Positions 30,331 through 37,020 of a stretch of 37,020 bases of DNA are shown piece by piece. Position numbers and translations under genes: made by a program. The stretch is from an uncultured Pelagibacteraceae bacterium (GTDB lineage: Bacteria > Pseudomonadota > Alphaproteobacteria > Pelagibacterales > Pelagibacteraceae): NCBI GenBank assembly GCA_902554785.1, contig CACDQG010000004.1, forward strand, positions 1-37,020. The letters run 5' to 3'. Position 1 is the first letter of the stretch; each line of letters begins with the position of its first letter. The notes under the pieces were generated by a model. That model was not told where the DNA came from and made no database searches. It was given only the letters and a program-made list of their open reading frames with translations.

Positions 30331-33300
30331 TTAAACTTTGTATTGTAATAATTTACAAAAGTTATTGACTAAACGTATCTCATTTATCTTCTGACAATCT
30401 GCTAGCAATAGCTTAGGATTAAATAGAATTACAGCTACGCACTGAGCTCTCGAAATGGCTACGTTTAGACGGTTTCTACTGAAAAAAAATTCTTTGTGTC
30501 TTGGTAGATTTTCAGGGTCAGAGGAAGTCATGGATATAAAAACTACTTTAGATTCTTGACCTTGGAATTTGTCAATGGTTCCAATCCTAGCTTCTTTTTT
30601 ATTAAGTATTTTCTTTAAATTGTTAACTTGCATATTAAAAGGAGCCACCATCATAATATCATCTATAGTCATCTTCTTTTTTTGTTTATCTTCGGTGTAA
30701 TTTTTTCCTAAAATTTTTGAGCAGTAGTCTTTTATTATTTTAGCTTCTTCATCAGATTTCTGAGTGCAGTCTTGATGATCTACTGGTAGATAAAAAATCC
30801 CCTCATTTTTTATTTCTTTTAATTCAAGTGATACAGATCTTTCTTTGGTAATTGGATGAGATTTAAGCCTAGACTCATAAAAGCTTGAAGAAATATATTT
30901 ACATATTTTCTCATTTAATCTTCTCGTAACCCCTAGGAAAATCCCTCTCGATAATGGAATAGTATCGTAATCTCCAAGTAGAAAATCTAAAGCACTTTTA
31001 CCCGAGTTGCCTGAATGAATACCTTGAATAGGTTGTGAGAGTTGCATTTGGTCTCCAATTAAAATGATATTTTTTGTACTTGTAGAAATAGCAAGTGTAT
31101 TAGCTAACGAGACCTGACCTGCTTCATCAACAAAAAGATAATCCATTTTTGAGGTCCATCTAGGATCAGAAAACAGCCATGCTGTTCCGGCGTGTAGAAG
31201 ATATTCAGATGGAAACTCTTTCATTCTACCACTTACATCTTCTATAATTTCACCTTTAAGTTTGTCTTCATCCTTACTCGATTTTTTCATTCCTTTAAAA
31301 GTAAAATTCTCTTCAAGGGCAAACTTTTCAATTTGTTTAAGTAGATTATTTATAGCTTTATGAGAGTTGCTCGTAATACCAACTCTTTTATTATCTTTAA
31401 GCAAACTTAAAATTATTTTTGCTGAAGTATAAGTTTTACCAGATCCTGGAGGACCCTGTATTAACAAGTAAGATGAATTTAATTGTTTAACAGCTTTAAT
31501 AGATTCATCTACAAGATCATTTTTATCATCTATAATGGGATTTCCTTTATTTATATTCTTTAAATCAGGATAATCTTTTTTTAAAATATCCAATCCACAT
31601 TTAAACGCTAGCTTGTCTCCCTCTGTATAATTAAGAATGAATTTATTTAGAGCACCAGCAATTGTTGCGGTATTCACCACAGGGCCAGGTCCAAAATCAA
31701 AAAGCTTCGGCGGTTCTCCAACTTTAGTAATTCTTTTCCCTGTTATTGTTAATTCAATATAATTTTCATCATCTTTTATTTCATCGATTTTTGTTATTTT
31801 TCCAAATGAAAGATCAGAAGTAACATCATAAGCTTGATCTCCTTCTTTTAATTTAAAATTTTGTTCATCAAATTTATATAGATAAACAATATTATCAGTA
31901 TCTTTAATTTTGGTTTTTTTGACAAAAATTGCACCCCCAATGCACTCAGGATCATCCAAAAGTTCATCAGGCCCCTTGTCTAATCGATCAAACTTTTCCC
32001 AATACTTTGATTTGTTTTCTCTTCTATGAAAACCAACTAAATGTTTTAAATTTTCCTTAACTTCTTCTTCATCATCTTTTAAATTTCCAATAACTTTTAA
32101 TTGAATTGCAGACTCCTTAACCTCAAAGTCTTTTACATCAGTGTTTTTAAATTCTTCTTCTGCAGAAAGTTTAAAGAAAGGAAAATCTTTAGGTCTATTT
32201 TTTATTAAAAACTCTCTCAAATCGTAAGTAGATATGCAATCTTCCTCATTATAGGCTATGACATCTTTTAAATCTTTATCATTTTTAGTTGTTAACCAAC
32301 TTTCAAATAATCTAATACTATCATCAGCAGTTTTAATATCAGCGCTTCTTTCATCCCGGTAAAATTTTTCTATCGATTTTAGAGACAAGTCTTTTTCTGA
32401 TGTTTGCATGCACTGTGAAACTACCCGGTATAAATCTACAAATTTTTCTAATCTTAAAAGCTTATCGACAAAATTATTACCTTTAATAAATGTTGCAGAA
32501 TAATCAGAAGCTAATTCTCTTAAAGCTCTCTTTTCATAATCATTATAATGGTAGAGGTATGCTTTAGGGTATTTATCAAAATGTTTTTCTAGAAATTCTA
32601 TAAGATCTTTAAAAATTTTTTCTTCTGCTGCTTTGGTAAAGTCTTTGACTGTAAAATCTTTGAATTCGAATTCTTTTCCATTATAGAAATATATACCGTG
32701 AAGATATTCAAAAGGTCTTTGATCAGCTTGAGGGAAACCTTCAATGTCGTAAAAAACATCTCCTTCATTTGGTTCTGGCATTTTATAAAAGCCTTTATTG
32801 GTCTCAGTTTTATTAAAAATAAACTTACTTTTGTTAGTTAACCTTTTTTCCTCTTGTAACTTGGCTTGTTGAGTGAGCTTTACTTTAGAACCAGGATTTA
32901 TCTTTGATTTAATTTTTTTTGGATCAGTTTTTGCAAGTTTCTCAATTGTAGATATGTTTTCTTTTTTTAGTTTAGAAACTTGTGATGATCTAATACCACA
33001 AACTTGATTAATATAATTATCTTCATCCCATTTTTTAGTACAAACATCTTGCCAATCACAAATATTACAAAATGAACATTTCTCAGGATACATTTTTTCT
33101 TTTAAAACAGTCGAGAGAAATTTTTCAAAATTGTTTTTAGTAAATAAAAAATAATCAACAAATTCGTTTACATTAAAGGAATTTATTAGTTGGGTGCCAT
33201 CAACCAGATGCATTTTTTTTGGCATCAATCCTTGAATTTTACTTAATAAGAAAGAGTAGCCTGTGGTTTGTAATACGTGCTTAGGTCTAAGAGTTTTTGT

Positions 33301-33705
33301 AACTTTAGTATCATAAACCTCAAAGCTAAAATCACCTAGATCTGATTTAGATTTATTTTTTATTAGAAAATCAATTTCTCCACCAAAATATTCATGCATA
33401 AGATAAGCCTTATAGATTAGATCATATCCATCTTTGATGGCTTTGATTGTGTCCTCATATTTTTTTTCAGCTGATTGCTTAGGATCTATTGTTATGTGTT
33501 TTTTATGTTTTTTAGATAATATTTTAAAGTATTCCTGTTCATGTTTTTTTCCGTATTCAATACGCAATTTTAAGTCAGCACTTTTTTCTTTTTTAGTTAA
33601 GTTAAGTTCTTTAGCGATAAGATCATTCTTGATGTGATATTTACAGGATACAAAATTATTTAGATCGGTTGGTGAATAAGAAATTTTATTATTATTAATT
33701 TTCAT
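30331..33705 (-). CDS. TM0106-type RecB-like nuclease/RNase H-like/SF1 helicase fusion
   Basis: An 1124-residue three-part protein. The N-terminal part is a Cas4/RecB-like PD-(D/E)xK nuclease: D112 in 'GEIDFL', E129-x-x-D132-x-K134 in 'FEVYDTK', and Q146 in 'VLQTTGYS'. Its cysteines (C21, and C210/C213/C216/C222 in 'KCSFCNICDWQDVC') fit an iron-sulfur cluster. A middle RNase H-like domain shows 'DVFYDIEGFPQ' (D319, E321). The helicase has Walker A 'IQGPPGSGKT' at about 749-758, Walker B 'FVDEAGQ' (D860-E861), 'LIGDQMQLSQP', 'DKFQGQESKVVFISM' and 'RNRLNVAISRAQ'. It likely unwinds and degrades DNA; repair or defence role not decided. It has its own promoter region upstream of 33705. Confidence 0.88.
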   Translation of the reverse strand: MKINNNKISYSPTDLNNFVSCKYHIKNDLIAKELNLTKKEKSADLKLRIEYGKKHEQEYFKILSKKHKKHITIDPKQSAEKKYEDTIKAIKDGYDLIYKAYLMHEYFGGEIDFLIKNKSKSDLGDFSFEVYDTKVTKTLRPKHVLQTTGYSFLLSKIQGLMPKKMHLVDGTQLINSFNVNEFVDYFLFTKNNFEKFLSTVLKEKMYPEKCSFCNICDWQDVCTKKWDEDNYINQVCGIRSSQVSKLKKENISTIEKLAKTDPKKIKSKINPGSKVKLTQQAKLQEEKRLTNKSKFIFNKTETNKGFYKMPEPNEGDVFYDIEGFPQADQRPFEYLHGIYFYNGKEFEFKDFTVKDFTKAAEEKIFKDLIEFLEKHFDKYPKAYLYHYNDYEKRALRELASDYSATFIKGNNFVDKLLRLEKFVDLYRVVSQCMQTSEKDLSLKSIEKFYRDERSADIKTADDSIRLFESWLTTKNDKDLKDVIAYNEEDCISTYDLREFLIKNRPKDFPFFKLSAEEEFKNTDVKDFEVKESAIQLKVIGNLKDDEEEVKENLKHLVGFHRRENKSKYWEKFDRLDKGPDELLDDPECIGGAIFVKKTKIKDTDNIVYLYKFDEQNFKLKEGDQAYDVTSDLSFGKITKIDEIKDDENYIELTITGKRITKVGEPPKLFDFGPGPVVNTATIAGALNKFILNYTEGDKLAFKCGLDILKKDYPDLKNINKGNPIIDDKNDLVDESIKAVKQLNSSYLLIQGPPGSGKTYTSAKIILSLLKDNKRVGITSNSHKAINNLLKQIEKFALEENFTFKGMKKSSKDEDKLKGEIIEDVSGRMKEFPSEYLLHAGTAWLFSDPRWTSKMDYLFVDEAGQVSLANTLAISTSTKNIILIGDQMQLSQPIQGIHSGNSGKSALDFLLGDYDTIPLSRGIFLGVTRRLNEKICKYISSSFYESRLKSHPITKERSVSLELKEIKNEGIFYLPVDHQDCTQKSDEEAKIIKDYCSKILGKNYTEDKQKKKMTIDDIMMVAPFNMQVNNLKKILNKKEARIGTIDKFQGQESKVVFISMTSSDPENLPRHKEFFFSRNRLNVAISRAQCVAVILFNPKLLLADCQKINEIRLVNNFCKLLQYKV

Positions 33706-33765
33706 ATCAAATTTTTAATACACTTTTGTACACCTTCATCTTAAAAAAAAAAATTATAATTACTA

Positions 33766-33793
33766 TTGACTTTAAAATTGTGTGGTGTATATT
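33766..33793 (+). promoter_or_regulatory. promoter of the exonuclease I operon leader
   Basis: TTGACT (33766-33771), a 16-base spacer and TATATT (33788-33793) form a good sigma-70 promoter. The expected start near 33800 lies about ten bases before the first tandem hairpin element. Confidence 0.65.
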
Positions 33794-33809
33794 GAAAATA
33801 CTAAATATA

Positions 33810-33883
33810 ACTACTTGTTTAGATGTGATTGTTTAGTAACCTTTCGTACCTTTCTTTCATCTAAACATTTATCAAATAAGTAG
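33810..33883 (+). ncRNA. structured leader element, copy 1
   Basis: Outer stem CTACTT (33811-33816) with AAGTAG (33878-33883) and inner stem GTTTAGATG (33817-33825) with CATCTAAAC (33858-33866); an 11-base bulge lies on the 3' side. The 32-base loop is pyrimidine-rich with two CCTTTC. A second GTTTAG (33831-33836) in the loop could compete for CTAAAC. A related element follows at 33900 with the block ACTACTYGTTTAGAWG at exactly 90-base spacing. Confidence 0.7.
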
Positions 33884-33899
33884 CTAAATTAGTAAACCG

Positions 33900-33966
33900 A
33901 CTACTCGTTTAGAAGTTGGATGTTAGTTCTTGCCTTTCTGTTTAACATTCTCTTCTATTCAGTAGT
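33900..33966 (+). ncRNA. structured leader element, copy 2
   Basis: Three nested perfect stems: ACTACT (33900-33905) with AGTAGT (33961-33966), AGAAG (33911-33915) with CTTCT (33952-33956), and ATGTTA (33920-33925) with TAACAT (33943-33948). The loop carries CCTTTC as in copy 1. It ends 17 bases before the exonuclease I ATG. Stems are kept although the bases differ from copy 1, which suggests a selected RNA structure. Confidence 0.72.
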
Positions 33967-33983
33967 TAAAAGTAAAGAAAAAT

Positions 33984-35414
33984 ATGAATATAGTTATTTG
34001 GGATATTGAAACAGATTCAAGTAATACTTTTTTTGGAACTATTATCGAGATAGGAGCGATCCTTTTAAACGAAAATTTTCAAGAATTAGACAAATTAAAT
34101 ATCAGATGCAGGTTGCCTGAAGGTGTTATTCCTCAGGCGGGAGCTTTATTAGTGAATCAGTCTAACGTTTCTATGCTTACCAAAGCTAATTACTCGCATT
34201 ACCAAATGCTTCAAGAAGTTGAGTCAACTTTCAAAAGGTGGAGCCCAGCAGTATTTTTAGGCTACTCGAATATAAATTTTGACGATGAAATGCTGCGCAA
34301 AGAGTTTTTTAAAGGTCTTCGTCAGCCTTTTTTAACAAACACAAATGGAAATAAAAGACAAGATGGTCTTAACATCGTTAGAGCAGCCTTTGCAGTGAAT
34401 AACAAAATTATGAAAACAGAAATCAATGAAAAAGGAAATGCCGTTATGAAATTGGAATCACTTGCTAGGATGAACGGAATTGAGTCAGGCGGAGCTCATA
34501 ATGCATTATTTGACGCAAGCTTAACCAAACTTATTTTAGAAAAAATTTATAAAGAACAAAATATTACTTGGCGTTCAGCTATGATGACAGGAAGTAGAGA
34601 GGAAGTAGAAAACTTTTCAAGAAAAGAACTAATGTTTACTTTAAGCGAATATTTTTATGGACGATCGAAACTTTTTCTCGTTACACCATTACATCCTGAG
34701 CATATGTTACATCCTATCTACAAATGGGTTCAGGCATTTGATTTAAGATTTGATCCCAAAAATTATTTTGATCTTCCATTAAACGAGCTTAAAGCTGAAA
34801 TACAAAAAACGCCAAAATTTTTAAGAACGATCCGCTCTAACAAAGGGCCAGTATTGCTACATCCTGATTACGGATGCAAAGCAGACCCTTACGTTGGCAT
34901 TAGTAAAGAAATTTTAACTGAAAGAGCACATGCGATTAAAGAAAATAAAGATTTTTGCGGCAGAGTAACTCTAGCTTTAGCAGAAATTGCTCAAGAAAAA
35001 AAAGACTCAGGAGATCAATCTGATATTACCCCCGAAGAAAGTATTTATGTAAAATTTGTAGATAACAAAGAAGTTCCTAAAATGCAGAAATGGCACCAAG
35101 CTAATTGGGAAGATAAATTTAAACTTTTAGACAAATTTGAAGACGAGCGTTTAGTGGATTTTGGTAAGAAAATTATTTATCAAGAAGCTCCACAAGTATT
35201 ACCTGAAAGCGTTACAAAAGAAATTAAAAGAGGCATTGCCAAAAGAATTTTAAGCACAAATAAAGAAAAATGGACAACCTGTTCTGACTTTTATACTGAA
35301 TGTGATCATTTTAGAGTTCAGTTTGAAAAAGATGGTAATAAGGAAAAATTGAATTTTTTAGATGAGATAAATCAATTTGTAGAGAATATTCAAAAAAAAT
35401 ATGAAGCTGCCTAA
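33984..35414 (+). CDS. sbcB: exodeoxyribonuclease I (SbcB), 3'-5' ssDNA exonuclease
   Basis: A 476-residue DEDD exonuclease. ExoI is 'VIWDIETDSSNTFFGTIIEI', ExoII 'FLGYSNINFDDEMLRKEFF', and ExoIII contains 'GAHNALFDASLTKLIL'. 'VNQSNVSMLTKANYSHY', 'PLHPEHMLHPIYKWVQAF', 'VLLHPDYGCKADPYVGISKE' and 'VKFVDNKEVPKMQKWHQANW' match the accessory regions of bacterial exonuclease I. It degrades single-stranded DNA in recombination and mismatch repair. The Shine-Dalgarno is weak (AAAG). Its long leader contains two structured elements, and the next gene's ATG overlaps its stop region. Confidence 0.92.
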   Translation: MNIVIWDIETDSSNTFFGTIIEIGAILLNENFQELDKLNIRCRLPEGVIPQAGALLVNQSNVSMLTKANYSHYQMLQEVESTFKRWSPAVFLGYSNINFDDEMLRKEFFKGLRQPFLTNTNGNKRQDGLNIVRAAFAVNNKIMKTEINEKGNAVMKLESLARMNGIESGGAHNALFDASLTKLILEKIYKEQNITWRSAMMTGSREEVENFSRKELMFTLSEYFYGRSKLFLVTPLHPEHMLHPIYKWVQAFDLRFDPKNYFDLPLNELKAEIQKTPKFLRTIRSNKGPVLLHPDYGCKADPYVGISKEILTERAHAIKENKDFCGRVTLALAEIAQEKKDSGDQSDITPEESIYVKFVDNKEVPKMQKWHQANWEDKFKLLDKFEDERLVDFGKKIIYQEAPQVLPESVTKEIKRGIAKRILSTNKEKWTTCSDFYTECDHFRVQFEKDGNKEKLNFLDEINQFVENIQKKYEAA

Positions 35415-35748
35415 GAAAGAACTAAATAGATATCATTATGCTTTACAAGAAAGTATAAGATCTCGAAAAGAATGGATTACTTATTATACGATTAGAATTA
35501 GATGGAAAAAATTAAGGCAAAGAGCTAGCTACTATATGCTTTGGAATAATCCAATTATTGGTATTTTTCTATGGATTTTAAATTTACCGTCTTCAATGTT
35601 AAAGTTCTTAGATACACAAAAACTTAAGTATGAGCTTAAAGAAACTGAAGCTGAGATAAAAGTTTTAGAAGATGAAATGATTTACGTTGACCAAATAAGA
35701 TGGAACCAAGAAGAAGAAAAAAAACTTAAATTACTTGATGAAAAATAA
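35401..35748 (+). CDS. unknown protein with one membrane segment and coiled coil
   Basis: A 115-residue protein whose ATG lies inside the exonuclease I end (14-base overlap), so translation is likely coupled. It begins 'MKLPKKELNRYHYALQESIR', with a basic region 'RIRWKKLRQRASYYML', a hydrophobic stretch 'NPIIGIFLWILNLPSSML' and a charged coiled coil 'YELKETEAEIKVLEDEMI'. It may anchor a complex at the membrane. No family recognised. Confidence 0.72.
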   Translation: MKLPKKELNRYHYALQESIRSRKEWITYYTIRIRWKKLRQRASYYMLWNNPIIGIFLWILNLPSSMLKFLDTQKLKYELKETEAEIKVLEDEMIYVDQIRWNQEEEKKLKLLDEK

Positions 35749-37020
35749 ACTTAAAGATCCACATCCAATCACAGACGTTTACCATGTATCAAATATACTT
35801 GTTGATGCTGCAACGGTAACAGTTACAGATTTATGTGAAAATTTATCGAATTTTCTAGACACACATGTAGACAGTATTGAAGATGATATAAAAAAAATTA
35901 ATACAAAAAAATTTAATGCAATTTCTGTTGGAAATGGAGCTGACGGCATTTACCCTGTCTGGGTTGGTGTAGATAAAAATAGTAAAGTGCGGAAAATATT
36001 TGCCGAAACCTCTATTGGAAGTTTTACTAGTTTTGAAGTTGCTGGAATTAACTCATGGAGCTGGAATAAAGAAGAGTTAAACGATCAATTTTTTTATAAA
36101 AATAATAACGAAATAAAAAGAATTAAACTTTTTGATATTAATGTAAATTCAGGAGTTATAGCGTTTACAGATCATGGTGGAAATTTTTGGTACGAACATC
36201 ATGACGTCGTCAAAGAGGCTCTTGACGAAAATTATTTCAAAAAAAATAAAGTTTTCCAAAATAATTATCCAATCGGATTATATAAATTTGTTTTCGGAAA
36301 TACTGAAATTAGTGAACCGTCATCACTTAGTTCATCAAAAATTCATGAAGAAAAAATTGTAAAATTAAGCCATTATAAACCAACTATTTTTACTGAATTT
36401 TTAAGCAATCTATTAGATGATGAATGCTACCCCACAAAGTATATATTTCAAGATTATTTAGAAAATGAGGAAGATCATAATGGGAACATAATAGTAAAAA
36501 TTAATGATAAAAAGTTATCAAGCCAATATTTAATACAAAGATTGCCTAAAGCACTAAATATTTTAAAAAAACAAAATAAAATTTTATTTAAAAAAAGATC
36601 TAAGGAAGTCCACGAAATAAGAAAAAATCAATTTGAAAATTTTATAATTTCTATAATTAAGGATCTAGAACCTCAAGAAGTTAAAATAACCAAATTTGGT
36701 AAGGTTTCAGATAAAAAAAAATTATTTAACAACAAATTATCCGTAAGCACTGTTGGTAACCCCGACGTCCAAGAAATGCTCTATAAAGGTTATACACTTA
36801 AATCTAACCCAGTCTTAAAAAACAATAGTCTTTTTCCTGTTAAAAATGGGAAATACCCTTGCTATCTACACATGTATCCTGAAAAAAATAATAGTGATGA
36901 CGACTATTCTTATAATTATATAAAAATTGCCATAGAAGGTATTGAAGGTTGTTATCTAAATAAAGATAAAGAAGGGAAAATAGTACTAAATAAAAAATTT
37001 GAAGATAATCCATTAATTCA
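35738..37020 (+). CDS. large unknown protein, 3' end outside window
   Basis: An open frame starts at ATG 35738, overlapping the preceding gene by 11 bases, and runs without a stop through the right edge (427 codons and two bases seen). The N-terminal part 'MKNKLKDPHPITDVYHVSNI' leads to 'AISVGNGADGIYPVWVGVDK' and 'SGVIAFTDHGGNFWYEHHD', which loosely recall DUF4241-type domains ('G.G.YPV..G' and a later 'F.D.G'); I give that low weight. The rest is Lys/Asn-rich with 'GNPDVQEMLYKGYTLKSNPV' and 'PVKNGKYPCYLHMYPEK'. There are no membrane segments in the visible part. As the third gene of the exonuclease I unit it may share its role. Confidence 0.75.
   Translation, partial: MKNKLKDPHPITDVYHVSNILVDAATVTVTDLCENLSNFLDTHVDSIEDDIKKINTKKFNAISVGNGADGIYPVWVGVDKNSKVRKIFAETSIGSFTSFEVAGINSWSWNKEELNDQFFYKNNNEIKRIKLFDINVNSGVIAFTDHGGNFWYEHHDVVKEALDENYFKKNKVFQNNYPIGLYKFVFGNTEISEPSSLSSSKIHEEKIVKLSHYKPTIFTEFLSNLLDDECYPTKYIFQDYLENEEDHNGNIIVKINDKKLSSQYLIQRLPKALNILKKQNKILFKKRSKEVHEIRKNQFENFIISIIKDLEPQEVKITKFGKVSDKKKLFNNKLSVSTVGNPDVQEMLYKGYTLKSNPVLKNNSLFPVKNGKYPCYLHMYPEKNNSDDDYSYNYIKIAIEGIEGCYLNKDKEGKIVLNKKFEDNPLI

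Noticed and set aside
33706-33983. Small protein gene in the exonuclease I leader
   Set aside because: Only short frames without a ribosome-binding site were seen; the repeated stems explain the stretch better.
36174-36362. Plus-strand 62-codon frame
   Set aside because: It lies in another frame of the large unknown gene that is open from 35738 to the edge.
1-37020. tRNA or rRNA genes, CRISPR arrays, insertion sequences
   Set aside because: No tRNA T-arm signatures, rRNA segments, regularly spaced repeats, or transposase genes with terminal repeats were found on reading both strands by eye.

Overview
The window is AT-rich with very short intergenic gaps. Many neighbouring genes share a base or a few bases at stop/start junctions (TGATG, TAATG, ATGA). 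The gene content is streamlined and alphaproteobacterial in flavour: IbpA-type Hsp20, oligopeptidase B, CFA synthase, PurE/PurK, and many tiny lipoproteins and Lys-rich proteins. This looks like a chromosomal segment of the SAR11 / Candidatus Pelagibacter group. That assignment is inferred from composition and style; there is no rRNA or tRNA in the window to confirm it. No CRISPR array or insertion sequence was seen.

Region 1 (1-23.4 kb) is mostly housekeeping. From left to right it holds: a partial RND efflux adaptor, mercaptopyruvate sulfurtransferase and msrA on the minus strand; a DMT exporter with an AlkA-type DNA glycosylase; a purine-salvage pair (phosphoribosyltransferase facing an NCS2 purine permease); ibpA; oligopeptidase B; a membrane-anchored J-domain protein; a GT9 glycosyltransferase; a DapA-like aldolase followed by CFA synthase and a Lys-rich coiled-coil protein; an MBL-fold hydrolase; a YbgC thioesterase; purE-purK; and a minus-strand run of FAH-family enzyme, tiny basic protein, YedK/SRAP and TauD-like dioxygenase. 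It closes with a flavodoxin-fold oxidoreductase, an RlmN-like radical-SAM methyltransferase and an ADP-ribosylglycohydrolase-like protein. Three plausible genes of 36-51 codons lie in apparent gaps (15678, 18846 and 20886).

Region 2 (23.4-37 kb) has a different character and is dominated by DNA-processing proteins. A tightly coupled minus-strand operon (28790 to 23438) encodes an unknown acidic coiled-coil protein, a zinc-ribbon/SANT-like small protein, a 1459-residue DUF4011-type SF1 helicase with a C-terminal Vsr-like nuclease domain, and an 86-residue unknown. This is the best candidate for a defence or DNA-repair system. Its upstream region carries a 26-bp direct repeat (one mismatch) around a very strong orphan terminator. 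Next come a lipoprotein, a GIY-YIG-like homing endonuclease with NUMOD3-type repeats and a small acidic protein, then an 1124-residue TM0106-type RecB-like nuclease/RNase H/SF1 helicase. Exonuclease I follows, and its ~180-nt leader contains two homologous tandem hairpin RNAs behind a good promoter. The window ends in an unrecognised gene, cut by the right edge, that is translationally coupled to the exonuclease operon.

The strongest leads for something undescribed are the tandem structured leader of the exonuclease I operon (33810-33966), the helicase-nuclease operon with its duplicated control region (23438-28966), and start codons embedded in or abutting perfect hairpins (14805-14832, 12512-12535).
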